Source of the DNA: Burkholderia savannae
GTDB lineage: Bacteria; Pseudomonadota; Gammaproteobacteria; Burkholderiales; Burkholderiaceae
Length of the DNA stretch: 64,000 nucleotides
Reading direction: 5' to 3'
NCBI RefSeq assembly: GCF_001524445.2
Contig: NZ_CP013417.1
Location: forward strand, 806,001-870,000
Below, in pieces: positions 33,607 to 43,443 of the stretch. The position numbers were made by a program, and so were the translations under genes. The notes under the pieces were generated by a model that searched no databases, was not told the origin of the DNA, and worked only from the letters and a program-made list of their open reading frames with translations. Numbering within the stretch: position 1 is the first letter of the stretch; each line of letters begins with the position of its first letter.

Positions 33607-34842
33607 ATGCCTCACGTCGCAAGACGCCGGCCCGACGGCCGGCTGATCCTGTTGCTCGGCGCGCTCGCCGCGTGCGGGCCGATCGCCACCGACATGTACC
33701 TGCCGAGCCTGCCCGCGATCGCGGCCGGCTTCGGCGTGAGCGCCGCCGCCGCGCAGCGCACGCTGACGAGCTTCATGGCCGGCTTCTCGATCGGCATGCT
33801 GCTCTACGGACCGCTGTCCGACACCTACGGCCGCCGGCCCGTGCTGCTCGGCGGCATCGCGCTCTTCACGCTCGCGAGCGTCGGCTGCTTCGTCGCCGCG
33901 TCGATCGACATGCTGATCGTCGTGCGCTTCCTGCAAGCGTTCGGCGCGGGCGCGGCGTCGGTGCTCGCGCGCGCGATCGCGCGCGACGCGCACGAGCCGG
34001 CCGACGCGGCGAAGGTGCTGTCGATGGTCGCGATCGTCACCGCGATCGGGCCGCTCCTCGCGCCGCTCATCGGCGGGCAGGTGCTGCGCTTCTCGGGCTG
34101 GCGCGGCGTGTTCGTCGTGCTCACGCTGTTCGGCGCGGTCTGCGCGACGGCCGCGTTCCTGCGCGTGCCCGAGACCTGGCCGCGCGAGAAGCGCGCGAGC
34201 TCGGCCGTGCTCGCATCGTTCTCCGCATACGGGCGCATCGTCGCCGATCCGGTCGCGTGGGGCCATATGCTGTGCGGCGGAATGGCGTTCGCGTCGATGT
34301 TCGCGTACATCACCGCGACGCCGTTCGTCTATATCGATTACTTCCACGTGTCGCCGCAGCATTACGGGCTGCTGTTCGGGTTGAACGTCGTCGGCATCAT
34401 GCTCGGCAACTTCCTGAACACGCGCCTCATCGGCCGCGTCGGATCGCTGAAGATCATCGCGGGCGCGTCGCTGCTGAGCTGCGCGGCGTCGCTTGCCGTC
34501 GCGTTCTTCGCGCTGACGGGGCTGGGCGGATTGTGGTCGATCGTCGCGAGCCTCTTTTTCGTCGTCGGCGTCGTCGGGATTCTGTCGGCCAATTGCACGA
34601 CCGACCTGATGCACCGCTATCCGCACAACGCGGGCGCCGCGGCCGCGGTGTTCGGCGCGATGCAGCTCGCGCTCGGCGCGCTCGCGAGCGTCGCGATCGG
34701 CGCGCTCGCCGACGGCACGCCGTTCGCGATGGGCGTGACGATCGGCGTCTCGGGCCTCTTGTGCCTCGGCGGGCGCATGCTCGTGCTGCGCTGGCATGGC
34801 CTGCCGGTGAAGGGCAGGTTCCGCAACGTCGACGTCGCGTAG
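33607..34842 (+). CDS. MFS drug-type exporter (Bcr/CflA family)
   Basis: A 411-residue inner-membrane protein with 12 hydrophobic segments. It has the Bcr/CflA N-terminal TDMYLPSLPAIAAGF motif, GPLSDTYGRRPVLLGG (the loop 2-3 motif) and GAGAASVLARAIARD. Members export chloramphenicol, bicyclomycin or related compounds by proton antiport; the substrate here is unknown. The ATG at 33607 gives the normal N-terminus. The 8-bp tandem repeat lies just upstream and could alter promoter spacing. Confidence 0.9.
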   Translation: MPHVARRRPDGRLILLLGALAACGPIATDMYLPSLPAIAAGFGVSAAAAQRTLTSFMAGFSIGMLLYGPLSDTYGRRPVLLGGIALFTLASVGCFVAASIDMLIVVRFLQAFGAGAASVLARAIARDAHEPADAAKVLSMVAIVTAIGPLLAPLIGGQVLRFSGWRGVFVVLTLFGAVCATAAFLRVPETWPREKRASSAVLASFSAYGRIVADPVAWGHMLCGGMAFASMFAYITATPFVYIDYFHVSPQHYGLLFGLNVVGIMLGNFLNTRLIGRVGSLKIIAGASLLSCAASLAVAFFALTGLGGLWSIVASLFFVVGVVGILSANCTTDLMHRYPHNAGAAAAVFGAMQLALGALASVAIGALADGTPFAMGVTIGVSGLLCLGGRMLVLRWHGLPVKGRFRNVDVA

Positions 34843-35053
34843 CGAAGCCGGCGGCTTGCGCGCGCCGCCGCCGGCATGCGGCTTTTCGTTGCCGCTGGCG
34901 CCGGTTGCCGCGCGGCACGAAGGGCCGCGTTCGGCGTCGCGCGGTCACGACGCGTGCGCGACGCCGTATTGCGACGACAGATAGCGCCGGATGCCGTCGG
35001 GCGCGGCGATGTGCGCGAACGCGGGGTGACGGCGCTTCAGCGTTCGCGCGACG

Positions 35054-36073
35054 TCATGCGTTCGCGCCGCACGCGTCGCGATACGCGAACAGCGCGGGCG
35101 CGCCGCCCGTATGCAGGAACAGCACCGGGCCGTTTCCTTCGATGCGGCCGCGCGCGATGCCGTCGAGCAGGCCGGCCATCGCCTTGCCCGTGTACACGGG
35201 ATCGAGCAGCAGCCCCTCGGTTCGCGCGAGCAACCTGACTGCGTCGTTGCCCGCGCGATTGGGCTCGCCGTAGCGCGGCGCGAAGTAGTCGTCCCACAGA
35301 TCGATGCGCGTCTCGGCCGGCGTTTCGACGCCGAGCAATGCGCTCGCCCGGTCGAGCAGTTGCCGCACCTTCGGGCGCTGCGCGGCATCGGTGCGCGACA
35401 CCGTGACGCCGATCACGGGCAGCGATGGCAAGGCATGCGCGAGCGCCAACGAGAGGCCCGCGTGCGTGCCCGCGCTGCCGGATGCGAGCACGACGGCCGA
35501 GAAGTCGAGCGCCGCGGCGCGGATCTGCTGTTCGAGTTCCAGCCCCGCGCGCACGTAGCCGAGCGCGCCGAGCGCGTTCGAGCCGCCGATCGGAATCACG
35601 TACGGGCGACGTCCTTCGTCGCGCAGCCGTTGCGCGGCCGCTTCGAGCTGCCGGTCGGCGTCGTCGAGGTTGTCGACGTCGTGCACGCGCACACGGAACA
35701 GATCGAGCAGCAGCCGGTTGCCGCTGCGCAGGTAATCGTCGCGCGCGGTCCCGATCGGGTTTTCGAGCAACGCGACGCAGTCGAGGCCGAGTTGCGCCGC
35801 GAGCGCTGCGGTCTGCCGGACGTGATTCGACTGGATCGCGCCTGCCGTCACGAGCACGTCCGCGTTTTGACGGAGCGCGTCCGCGGCGAGGAATTCGAGC
35901 TTGCGCAGCTTGTTGCCACCCATCGCGAGCGGCGTGCAATCGTCGCGCTTCACGTAGACGTCGCGGCCGACGTGCGCCGACAGGCGCGGCAGCCGTTGCA
36001 GCGGCGTCGCCGCATCGATCAGATTCAGGCGGGCGAAAGTGTTCAGTTTGGTTGAAAGCGTCGTCGTGTTCAT
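35054..36073 (-). CDS. dcyD: D-cysteine desulfhydrase (ACC deaminase family)
   Basis: A 339-residue PLP enzyme. The PLP lysine is in [12 protein letters not shown] (about 54), with [15 protein letters not shown] and [12 protein letters not shown]. It belongs to the D-cysteine desulfhydrase/ACC deaminase group. It is encoded just after a cystine-type ABC transporter, the same pairing as tcyJ-dcyD-tcyL-tcyN of enterobacteria, which favours D-cysteine breakdown to pyruvate, sulfide and ammonia over ACC deamination. Confidence 0.85.
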   Translation of the reverse strand: MNTTTLSTKLNTFARLNLIDAATPLQRLPRLSAHVGRDVYVKRDDCTPLAMGGNKLRKLEFLAADALRQNADVLVTAGAIQSNHVRQTAALAAQLGLDCVALLENPIGTARDDYLRSGNRLLLDLFRVRVHDVDNLDDADRQLEAAAQRLRDEGRRPYVIPIGGSNALGALGYVRAGLELEQQIRAAALDFSAVVLASGSAGTHAGLSLALAHALPSLPVIGVTVSRTDAAQRPKVRQLLDRASALLGVETPAETRIDLWDDYFAPRYGEPNRAGNDAVRLLARTEGLLLDPVYTGKAMAGLLDGIARGRIEGNGPVLFLHTGGAPALFAYRDACGANA

Positions 36074-36130
36074 GCCGGGTGGAGGTGTCGGGTCGTCGTG
36101 ACGCCGCCGGGCGGCGGCAGGCCAAGCGGG

Positions 36131-36856
36131 TCAGTGCAGGATCTTGTCGAGAAAGTCGCGCGCGCGCTCGGAGCGCGGCGTGCTGAAGAACGTCGCGCTC
36201 GCCGCGTCTTCGACGATCACGCCGCTGTCCATGAAGAGCACCCGATTCGCGACCTTGCGTGCGAATCCCATCTCGTGCGTGACGCAGATCATGGTCATCC
36301 CTTCGCGCGCGAGCTCGACCATCACGTCGAGCACTTCGTTGATCATTTCAGGATCGAGCGCGGATGTCGGCTCGTCGAACAGCATCGCTATCGGGTTCAT
36401 CGACAATGCACGCGCGATCGCGACGCGTTGCTGCTGTCCGCCCGACAGCTGGCCGGGAAACTTCTGCGCATGCGCTTTCAGGCCGACGCGATCGAGCAGG
36501 CGCAGCCCGATGTCGCGCGCCTCGTCCTGGTCGCGGCGCAGCACCTTGATTTGCGCGAGCGTCAGGTTCTCGAGCACGGACAGGTGCGGAAACAGTTCGA
36601 AATGCTGAAACACCATGCCGACGCGCGCGCGCAACTGGGCGAGCTTGATCGACGGATCGCCAAGGCGCGCGCCGTCGACGATGATATCGCCCCGCTGGAA
36701 CGGCTCGAGGCCGTTGATCGTCTTGATGAGCGTCGACTTGCCCGAGCCGGACGGCCCGCAGACGACGACCACTTCGCCTTTCGTGACGGTTGCGCTGCAA
36801 CCGGTGAGGACTTGATGGGCGCCGTACCACTTCGATACGTTGTCGAGAGTAATCAT
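36131..36856 (-). CDS. Polar amino-acid (cystine-type) ABC transporter ATPase
   Basis: A 241-residue ATPase with Walker A GPSGSGKST (about 32-40), LSGGQQQRVAIARAL signature and Walker B AMLFDEPTSALDPE. It is of the HisP/GlnQ/TcyN subclass. Start: ATG at 36856, with AAGG about 9 bases upstream; a GTG eight codons earlier is possible. It lies between the permease gene and dcyD, all on the minus strand. Confidence 0.92.
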   Translation of the reverse strand: MITLDNVSKWYGAHQVLTGCSATVTKGEVVVVCGPSGSGKSTLIKTINGLEPFQRGDIIVDGARLGDPSIKLAQLRARVGMVFQHFELFPHLSVLENLTLAQIKVLRRDQDEARDIGLRLLDRVGLKAHAQKFPGQLSGGQQQRVAIARALSMNPIAMLFDEPTSALDPEMINEVLDVMVELAREGMTMICVTHEMGFARKVANRVLFMDSGVIVEDAASATFFSTPRSERARDFLDKILH

Positions 36857-36920
36857 GTTCGGAAACCTTGCGAATTGCACAACGCGCGGCCGTGCCGCGA
36901 TCCGGACGGCCGCCGCATGT

Positions 36921-37580
36921 TCAGTGCGCCGACGGTAGCACGCAGCGCTTTTCGACGCGCACCTGGAGCCGCGACAGCAGCGTACTCAGGACCCAGTAGA
37001 TGGCCGCGGCCGCGAGATACAGCGGAAGCGGCTGGAACGTCGATGCGATGGCTTCCTGCGTCGAGCGCAGCAACTCCGTCACGGTGATGACGGAGACGAG
37101 CGACGTGTCCTTGATGAGGCTGATCAGCGTGTTCCCGAGGCTCGGCACCGCGAGGCGCAGCGCCTGCGGGCAGACGACGTGGCGCAGCGTCTGCACGTGC
37201 GTGAGGCCGAGGCTGTGCGACGCGGCCCACTGGCCGCGGCCGATGCCGAGGATCGCGCCGCGCATGCTTTCGGACAGATAGGCGCCCGCGTTGAGCGTCA
37301 ACGTCAAGATGCCGGCCGAAGTCGGGTCCAGCGAGACGCCGATGTCGGGCAGCCCGTAGTAGACGACGAACATCTGCACGAGCAGCGGCGTGCCGCGCAT
37401 CAGGCTGACGTAGCCTTGCGCGATGGCGGACAGTATCCGGTTGTTGCCGATTCGCACGATCGCGACGACGAGGCCGACGATCAGGCCCAGCACCATCGAC
37501 GCGAGCGCGAACTTCATCGTCAGAATCGCGCCGTTCGCGAGCACGGGGAGGGCGTGCACGACCACATCGAACGCTTCCAT
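36921..37580 (-). CDS. Polar amino-acid (cystine-type) ABC transporter permease
   Basis: A 219-residue permease of the HisM/GlnP family with about five hydrophobic segments. The EAA loop is recognisable (AASHSLGLTHVQTLRHVVCP), as is YVSLMRGTPLLVQMF. It should form the membrane channel with the ATPase downstream and the binding protein upstream. Confidence 0.92.
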   Translation of the reverse strand: MEAFDVVVHALPVLANGAILTMKFALASMVLGLIVGLVVAIVRIGNNRILSAIAQGYVSLMRGTPLLVQMFVVYYGLPDIGVSLDPTSAGILTLTLNAGAYLSESMRGAILGIGRGQWAASHSLGLTHVQTLRHVVCPQALRLAVPSLGNTLISLIKDTSLVSVITVTELLRSTQEAIASTFQPLPLYLAAAAIYWVLSTLLSRLQVRVEKRCVLPSAH

Positions 37581-37652
37581 GAATTGGACTCCAAAACATT
37601 TACGGGCGCGCCGGCGGCCCCTGGGCGTGCCGACGCGCGCGGGTGGTGACGG

Positions 37653-38453
37653 TTATTGCGCGTTGGGGACCGACGTGTCGACGCCGAACCACTGCACCGA
37701 GATCTTCTTGAGCGTGCCGTCTTTGCGCATCGAGGCGAGCGCGTCGTCGATCGCCTTCGCGAACTTCGGATTGCCCTTGCGGAACGGGATGCCCATCTGC
37801 GTCTCGCCGCCCTTGACCGTCGCGCCCGGCCGCAGCGGCATGTGCGCGTTCTTGATCAGGTACGGCAGCATCAGCCGGTCGTCCATGCTGACGTCGATGC
37901 GGCCCGCCGCGACGTCGCGCAGCTTCTCCGGCGCGCCCGGGTACGTCTTCACCTCGACGCCGGGCAGCGTCTTCGCGAGATCGGCGAAGTTCGTGCCGAG
38001 CGTGACGCCGAGCCGCTTGCCCTGCAGCGCGCCCGGCGCGCCGTAGTCGAACTTGTCGTCCGCGCGCTGGATCAGTTGCGCGGCGGAGTACACATACGGC
38101 TGGCTGAAGTCGAGGGCCTGCTTGCGCGCCGGCGTGATGCCGACCTGGTTCACGATCACGTCGAACTTGCCCGCCTGCAGGCCGGCGAGAATCCCGCTCC
38201 ATTCGGTCGTGATGAATTGCGGTTTCACGCCGAGCCGCGCGGCGACTTCCTTCGCGACGTCGACGTCGAAACCTTCGAGCTGGCCGTCGCTGTTGCGGTA
38301 GTCGAACGGGGGGTAAGTGCCTTCGAGCGCGATCTTGAGCACGCCGGCCTGCTTGACGCTGTCGAGCAGGTCGGCTGCGTGCGCGGAAGCGGCAGCGATG
38401 CCGAACAGCGCGGCGGCGAGTGCTGACGTGAACATCGGTTTGAATGCCTTCAT
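37653..38453 (-). CDS. Cystine-type periplasmic solute-binding protein
   Basis: A 266-residue family 3 binding protein with a signal peptide ending ASAHA. Motifs are GTYPPFDYRN, GFDVDVAKEVAARLG and the ligand-contacting TEWSGILAGLQAGKFDVI. The sequence resembles FliY/TcyJ cystine-binding proteins, which agrees with the neighbouring D-cysteine desulfhydrase. The ATG at 38453 has GGAG 8 bases upstream; the frame also has a TTG two codons earlier. Confidence 0.9.
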   Translation of the reverse strand: MKAFKPMFTSALAAALFGIAAASAHAADLLDSVKQAGVLKIALEGTYPPFDYRNSDGQLEGFDVDVAKEVAARLGVKPQFITTEWSGILAGLQAGKFDVIVNQVGITPARKQALDFSQPYVYSAAQLIQRADDKFDYGAPGALQGKRLGVTLGTNFADLAKTLPGVEVKTYPGAPEKLRDVAAGRIDVSMDDRLMLPYLIKNAHMPLRPGATVKGGETQMGIPFRKGNPKFAKAIDDALASMRKDGTLKKISVQWFGVDTSVPNAQ

Positions 38454-38836
38454 CTTCAATCTCCGTGGGACAAAACTGAGCGAGTGATTTTACGGCTGCG
38501 TCGTCGCATCGACGGCGTTCGCCGCCCGCGCGGATTCGTGCGGCATCGGTGCGGACGGCAGTGACGAATGCGTGCCGAGTGAAGGCAAGCATAGTTTTGT
38601 CAAAATGGAAAATGTTTCCAAAGAATCCCGGATTTACACGGCCGCGTGGAAAGTTCTTCTATCGTTCGCGTGGGTTGCGCAAGTGCTCCGCTGTCGGCGC
38701 AACCGGGTGCAATCGTGGGGAAGCCGAGTCGACGCGTTGCCCGTCGGTTCCGGGCCGCGCAACCAAAAAAAAGCCGGAGCCCGAAGGCTCCGGCTTGCGG
38801 CGATCCGCGAGGCGCGGCGCGCGTCGAATGCTCTCG
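38454..38836. other. Intergenic region with the glk/hexR terminator
   Basis: About 380 bp upstream of the binding-protein gene and downstream of the glucokinase-regulator gene. The only clear element is the terminator at 38764-38794. Confidence 0.55.
38764..38794 (-). terminator. Rho-independent terminator of the zwf-pgl-glk/hexR group
   Basis: GCCGGAGCC and GGCTCCGGC form a 9-bp stem with a CGAA/TTCG tetraloop. On the minus strand the stem is followed by eight T. It lies about 45 bp beyond the glucokinase-regulator stop. Confidence 0.9.
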
Positions 38837-40762
38837 TCAGTCCTTCGCCGCGGGCGCCGCGCCGTGGCTCAGCCAGTCGAGCACGTCGGCGGCCTCGTCG
38901 TCCGCGCTCGCGCCCGCGCGCGCCTTCGCGCGCGCCATCGCTTCGGCGAGCTCCGCGTTCGGCGCGGCGCGGCGAATCGCGACGCCGACCGCGAGGATGT
39001 CGATCATCACGAGATGCAGAATCCGCGAGATCATCGACAGCTGCGATTCGCGCATCTCGATGTGATCGGTTTCGAGCGCGACCGTCGCGCGTTTCGCGAG
39101 CGGCGTGTTGCTCGACGTGATCGCGATCACCTTCGCGCCCGCCTGCATCGCGACGTCGAGCACGCGCAGAAGCTCCGGCGCGCGGCCCGACTTCGACACC
39201 GCGACGATCACGTCGCCCTTGCCGAGAAGCGCCGCCGACGCCGCCTGCATGTACAGGTCGCCGTAAGCGATCGTCGGGATGCCGAAGCGGAAGAACTTGT
39301 AGTGCGCATCCTGCGCGACGATGTTCGAATTGCCGAGCCCGTAGAACTCGATGCGCCGCGCGTTGTTCAGGATGTCGATCGCCTGCTCGACGTGCTCGAA
39401 GTTCAAGTGTTCGCGCAACTGAAGGATCGCCGACACCGTGTTGTCGAGCACCTTCGCGCCGAAGTCGGTGGCGGTGTCGCCGAGATGCACCTGGCTGTGG
39501 CTCATCGGGATCGTGCCCGTCAAGCCCGTCGCGAGCTTCAGCTTGAAGTCCGACAGCCCCTGGCAGCCGAGCGAGCGGCAGAAGCGGATCACCGTCGGCT
39601 GGCTCACGTCGGCCTTGCGCGCGATGTCGACGATCGGATCGTTGATGATCGAGCGCGGATGGTTGAGCGCGAGATCGGCGACGCGCCGCTCGGCGGGCGT
39701 CAACGCATCGCGCATCTGGCGGATTCGTTCGAACACGGCCGACGACGCGCCGCCCGTGCGGTTCGACAACTGCTCGGCGAGAATCGCCGACACGCCGAGG
39801 AACGCCGGATACTCGGCGGTGATGAGATAGGTCGGGATGTTCGCGAGATATGCCTCGAAGCGGCCCTTCGCCTCGAAGCGCGCGCGGAACGACGAGCGCA
39901 GGAACAGCTCGCCCAGCTTCGGCACGACGCCGCCGCCGATGTAGATGCCGCCGAGCGCGCCGAGCGTCACCGCGAGATTGCCGGCGAACGTGCCGAGAAT
40001 TCCGCAGAAGCACTCGACCGCCTCGAGCGCGAGCGCGTCGCCCGCGTGCGCGCGCTCGACGATGTCGGCCGTGTCGACGTTCGCGGCCACCCGCTTCTTG
40101 TCGCGCGTGGCGAGCGCGCGGTAGATGATCTCCATGCCCGGGCCCGCGCACACGCGCTCGAACGAAACATGCGGATACTTGCGGCGCGCGTACTGCAGCA
40201 CCAGATCCTCGCGCTCGTCCATCGGCGCGAACGTCGCGTGGCCGCCTTCGCTGCCGAGCGCGATCCAGCGGTCGTCGGCGGGGATGAGCCCCGACACGCC
40301 GAGCCCCGTGCCCGGCCCCATCAGGCCGATCACGCTGTTCTGCCGGCGCGCGCCGCCGCCGATCTGCACGCGCTGCGCGTCGGTCAGGCCGGGCAGCGCC
40401 ATCGCGAGCGCGGTGAAGTCGTTGACGACGAGCAGCGTGTCGAAGCCGAGCGCGCGGCGCGTCGCCTCGATCGAGAAGCTCCAGTTGTGATTCGTCATCC
40501 GGACCTGATCGCCGTCGACGGGGTTCGCGATCGCGATCGCCGCGTGATTCACGCGGCCGATCTTCACGTCCTTCAGATACCTGCGGATCGCGTCGGTGAG
40601 CGTCGGATAGTCGGCGCCCGGGTATACGCGGATCTGCGTGATGTCGCCCGGGCCCGTCTCGAGCGCGAAGCGCGCGTTCGTGCCGCCGACGTCGGCCAGT
40701 AGGCGCGGCCCGTCGGCGTGCTGGGCCGCGGCGGCGGCCTTAGTTTGCGCACCAGTAGACAT
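38837..40762 (-). CDS. glk: Glucokinase-HexR fusion (glucokinase with RpiR-type regulator)
   Basis: A 641-residue fusion. Residues about 20-340 are a glucokinase ([41 protein letters not shown]). Residues about 345-420 are an RpiR helix-turn-helix ([17 protein letters not shown]). About 455-590 form a sugar-isomerase domain ([24 protein letters not shown]), which in HexR binds the Entner-Doudoroff intermediate KDPG. One protein thus phosphorylates glucose and, by inference, controls the pathway genes. It overlaps the 3' end of pgl by 23 bp. Confidence 0.93.
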   Translation of the reverse strand: MSTGAQTKAAAAAQHADGPRLLADVGGTNARFALETGPGDITQIRVYPGADYPTLTDAIRRYLKDVKIGRVNHAAIAIANPVDGDQVRMTNHNWSFSIEATRRALGFDTLLVVNDFTALAMALPGLTDAQRVQIGGGARRQNSVIGLMGPGTGLGVSGLIPADDRWIALGSEGGHATFAPMDEREDLVLQYARRKYPHVSFERVCAGPGMEIIYRALATRDKKRVAANVDTADIVERAHAGDALALEAVECFCGILGTFAGNLAVTLGALGGIYIGGGVVPKLGELFLRSSFRARFEAKGRFEAYLANIPTYLITAEYPAFLGVSAILAEQLSNRTGGASSAVFERIRQMRDALTPAERRVADLALNHPRSIINDPIVDIARKADVSQPTVIRFCRSLGCQGLSDFKLKLATGLTGTIPMSHSQVHLGDTATDFGAKVLDNTVSAILQLREHLNFEHVEQAIDILNNARRIEFYGLGNSNIVAQDAHYKFFRFGIPTIAYGDLYMQAASAALLGKGDVIVAVSKSGRAPELLRVLDVAMQAGAKVIAITSSNTPLAKRATVALETDHIEMRESQLSMISRILHLVMIDILAVGVAIRRAAPNAELAEAMARAKARAGASADDEAADVLDWLSHGAAPAAKD

Positions 40763-41420
40763 CGAGCTTCGTCCCCTTGTCGTTGGCCAGTTGCGAAATC
40801 GCGTTCTTTTGCGGCGCGGCCGCGGCCGCCTCCAGCACCTCGCGCTTGCGGCTTCCCGCGATCAGCAGGAACAGGCGCTCGATGCGCTTCAACGCATCGA
40901 GCGACAGGCTCACGCGCGCGTGCGGCGCGGCGCCGGGGTGGACGGCGACGAAGCGCTCGGCCGTCGCGATCGCGCGGTCCCATTCGGGCGCGTCCGCGAA
41001 GATCGACGCGGTGTGGCCGTCCTCGCCCATGCCGAGCACGGCGACGTCGGGCAGCGGGTGCGCGGGGCTCTGGTTGAGCGCCGCGATCTGCGAGTCGAGC
41101 GACTCGCGCACGTCGACGAGCGGCGCGAAGCGCGCTTGCGCGGCCGCGTTGCGCAGCAGCGTCTCGCGCACGAGCTTCGCGTTGCTCGCGTCGTCGGTGT
41201 CGGGCACCCAGCGGTCGTCGACGAGCGTCACGTCGATCCGCGGCCAGTCGAGCGCGGCGCCCGACAGCGTTTGCAGGAACGGCCGCGGGCTCGTGCCGCC
41301 CGACACGGCGAGCGTCGCGCGCGCGCTGCGCGCGAGCGCCGCCGCGAGCGCCTCGCCGACCGCTTGCGCGAGCGCTTCGGATTGCGCGCGCGGGGTTTCG
41401 AAAGCGTGAACCTCGATCAC
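40740..41420 (-). CDS. pgl: 6-phosphogluconolactonase
   Basis: A 226-residue Pgl that hydrolyses the Zwf product to 6-phosphogluconate. Family motifs [14 protein letters not shown] (about 40-53), VDDRWVP and [13 protein letters not shown] (about 132-144) are present. It lies between zwf (93 bp upstream) and the glucokinase-HexR gene (overlapping), all in one direction. Confidence 0.94.
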   Translation of the reverse strand: MIEVHAFETPRAQSEALAQAVGEALAAALARSARATLAVSGGTSPRPFLQTLSGAALDWPRIDVTLVDDRWVPDTDDASNAKLVRETLLRNAAAQARFAPLVDVRESLDSQIAALNQSPAHPLPDVAVLGMGEDGHTASIFADAPEWDRAIATAERFVAVHPGAAPHARVSLSLDALKRIERLFLLIAGSRKREVLEAAAAAPQKNAISQLANDKGTKLDVYWCAN

Positions 41421-41512
41421 TTCTCCTCCAGACTGCTTTTATTGAATTGAATGAATTCGGTGGGAACCGTCGGGCGGCGCGCGGGCGAAGGCCGCACGCG
41501 CGCCGCGTTACG

Positions 41513-42982
41513 TCAGTTTTCTTCTTCGAGCCAGCAGGTGCCGTGCTGCGCGAGCATCGCGCTCGCGGCGGCGGGGCCCCAGGTGCCGGCCGCGTACGGC
41601 TTCGGCGGCTTCGCCGAGCGCGCCCATTCGTTCAGGATAGGCTCGACCCAGCGCCACGCGGCTTCCTGCTCGTCGCGGCGCACGAAGAGCGCGAGCCGGC
41701 CGTTGATCACGTCGAGCAGCAGGCGCTGGTACGCCTCCATCTGGCCTTCCTTGAAGAACTGATCGAATGCGAGATCGAGGTGCACGCTCGCGAGGTTCAT
41801 CCCTTCGCCCGGCTGCTTCGCGAGGCAGTACAGTCGAATCGACTCGTTCGGCTGCAGCCGGATCACGAGGCGGTTCGCGCCCGCGCGCAGCGCGGTGGGC
41901 CCAAGCGCCGAGTGCGGCACCGGCCGGAAGTTGACGACGATTTCCGCGACGCGGTCGGCGAGGCGCTTGCCGGTGCGCAGGAAGAACGGCACGCCGGCCC
42001 AGCGCCAGTTCTCGATCTCGACCTTCAGCGCGACGAACGTCTCGGTCGGGCTCTCGGGCTTCACGCCCGGCTCGGTCGCGTACGCGGGCACCTGCGCGCC
42101 CCTGATCACGCCCGCGTGATACTGGCCGCGCACGGCGACCTTGCCGATGTCGCGCGGATCGACGGGCTTCAACGCGCGCAGCACGCGCAGCTTCTCGTCG
42201 CGCACCGAATCGGAATCCATCGAGTGCGGCGGCTCCATCGCGACGATCGACAGCAACTGCAGCAGGTGGTTCTGCACCATGTCGCGCAGCGCGCCCGTAT
42301 TGTCGTAGAAATCGCCGCGCGCCTCGACGCCGAGCTCCTCGGCGATCGTGATCTGGATGCTCTCGACCCACTCGCGGCGCCACAGCGGCTCGAACAGCGC
42401 GTTGCCGAAGCGCAGCGCGAGCAGGTTCTGCACCGGCTCCTTGCCGAGATAGTGGTCGATCCGGTAGATCTGGTCTTCGGCGAAGATCTCGCCGACCGCG
42501 TCGTTGATCGCGTTCGACGAGCGCAGGTCATAGCCGAGCGGCTTCTCGAGCACGATCCGCGCGCCTTCGTTCAGGCCCACGGCGGCGAGCGCCTTGCAGA
42601 TCGGCACGAAGAGCGACGGGCCCGTCGCGAGGTAGAACACGCGGATGCCGGACAAGCGTCCGACCGTGTCGCGCAGCAGCGCGTAGTCCTCCGCGCGGCC
42701 GAGGTCGAGCTTCACGTAGACGATGCGCTCGAGAAAGCTCTGCCAGACCGCTGCGTCGAACGCGCCGCCCGCCGCCTTCGCCGCATGCGGCTTCACGTGC
42801 TCGTCGATCCACTGCAGGTAGCCGTCGCGGTCGGCCGCATGGCGGGCCACGGCGACGATCCTGCCGGCCTCCGACAGCATGTTCGCGCGGTGAGCCTCGA
42901 AGAGCGCGGGGAGGATCTTGCGCATCGACAGATCGCCGGTGCCGCCGAAGAGAACGAAGGTGAAGCTCGAATCGGTATGCAT
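41513..42982 (-). CDS. zwf: Glucose-6-phosphate 1-dehydrogenase
   Basis: A 489-residue enzyme for the first step of the Entner-Doudoroff and pentose phosphate routes. The N-terminal LFGGTGDLSMRKILPAL is the NAD(P) site, RIDHYLGKEPVQN is the active-site motif (about 182-194) and KPGEGMNL-like QPGEGMNLASV lies in the C-terminal half. It is first in the zwf-pgl-glk/hexR group, facing the sugar transporter across a HexR-like site. Confidence 0.96.
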   Translation of the reverse strand: MHTDSSFTFVLFGGTGDLSMRKILPALFEAHRANMLSEAGRIVAVARHAADRDGYLQWIDEHVKPHAAKAAGGAFDAAVWQSFLERIVYVKLDLGRAEDYALLRDTVGRLSGIRVFYLATGPSLFVPICKALAAVGLNEGARIVLEKPLGYDLRSSNAINDAVGEIFAEDQIYRIDHYLGKEPVQNLLALRFGNALFEPLWRREWVESIQITIAEELGVEARGDFYDNTGALRDMVQNHLLQLLSIVAMEPPHSMDSDSVRDEKLRVLRALKPVDPRDIGKVAVRGQYHAGVIRGAQVPAYATEPGVKPESPTETFVALKVEIENWRWAGVPFFLRTGKRLADRVAEIVVNFRPVPHSALGPTALRAGANRLVIRLQPNESIRLYCLAKQPGEGMNLASVHLDLAFDQFFKEGQMEAYQRLLLDVINGRLALFVRRDEQEAAWRWVEPILNEWARSAKPPKPYAAGTWGPAAASAMLAQHGTCWLEEEN

Positions 42983-43039
42983 GTGTCTCCGCCGTTTGGG
43001 GATGCCCGCGACGCGGGCCGTAGTGCGATAAAAATATTT

Positions 43040-43068
43040 TTGACACTGAATTGTAGTTTAACTACAAT
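43040..43068 (+). promoter_or_regulatory. Consensus sigma-70 promoter of the sugar ABC transporter
   Basis: TTGACA (43040-43045) and TACAAT (43063-43068) with an ideal 17-bp spacer, pointing to the transporter operon. The HexR-like palindrome fills the spacer and the -10 element, so a bound repressor would block it. Confidence 0.8.
43051..43067. promoter_or_regulatory. HexR-like operator palindrome
   Basis: TTGTAGTTTAACTACAA is a perfect 17-bp palindrome (8+1+8). It matches the HexR operator form I recall (TTGTAATTAAATTACAA) at all but a few central bases. A HexR-type regulator is encoded in the adjacent zwf group. Confidence 0.75.
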
Positions 43069-43443
43069 CCGCCGCAAGGGGTAGCACCCGAACGAAGAAA
43101 AGAAGCGCACGGCATGAAGAGGCGCGGTCTTCGGGCGGGCCGTGCGGCGCGCGCGCCGCACGCGGCAAATGTTATCGGACATTGATGAAGCGCATGTTCG
43201 CGCGGCGTCGCTGCCCCGGGTTCGAGCCGCGAGGCGGCGGAACCGGTTAGCCCAAAGAGGAGACGGTCGTTGAATTTCGAGTCACTCAGTTCCTAAGAGC
43301 CCGCGGCCGGCATCGGCCCGAACGCATCGATCATGCGTCGTTCGCGGCTCGATTTCCCGTGTCGTTCCGTAGCAAAGCCGGCTTTCGCGCATCCGCGTAG
43401 TCGAAAGCCTGACGAATCGATCCAAATCTGGAGGAGATAACTG

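Larger units (their letters stand above)
42983..43443. other. Divergent control region between zwf and the sugar transporter
   Basis: About 460 bp with no gene. It contains the promoter and palindrome at 43040-43068, leaving a leader of about 365 nt before the binding-protein gene. I found no recognisable riboswitch in that leader. Confidence 0.6.

Noticed and set aside
33208..34842. MFS gene starting inside the 8-bp repeat (long frame)
   Set aside because: The part before 33607 encodes only repeat-derived Pro/Arg-rich sequence; the ATG at 33607 gives the family N-terminus.
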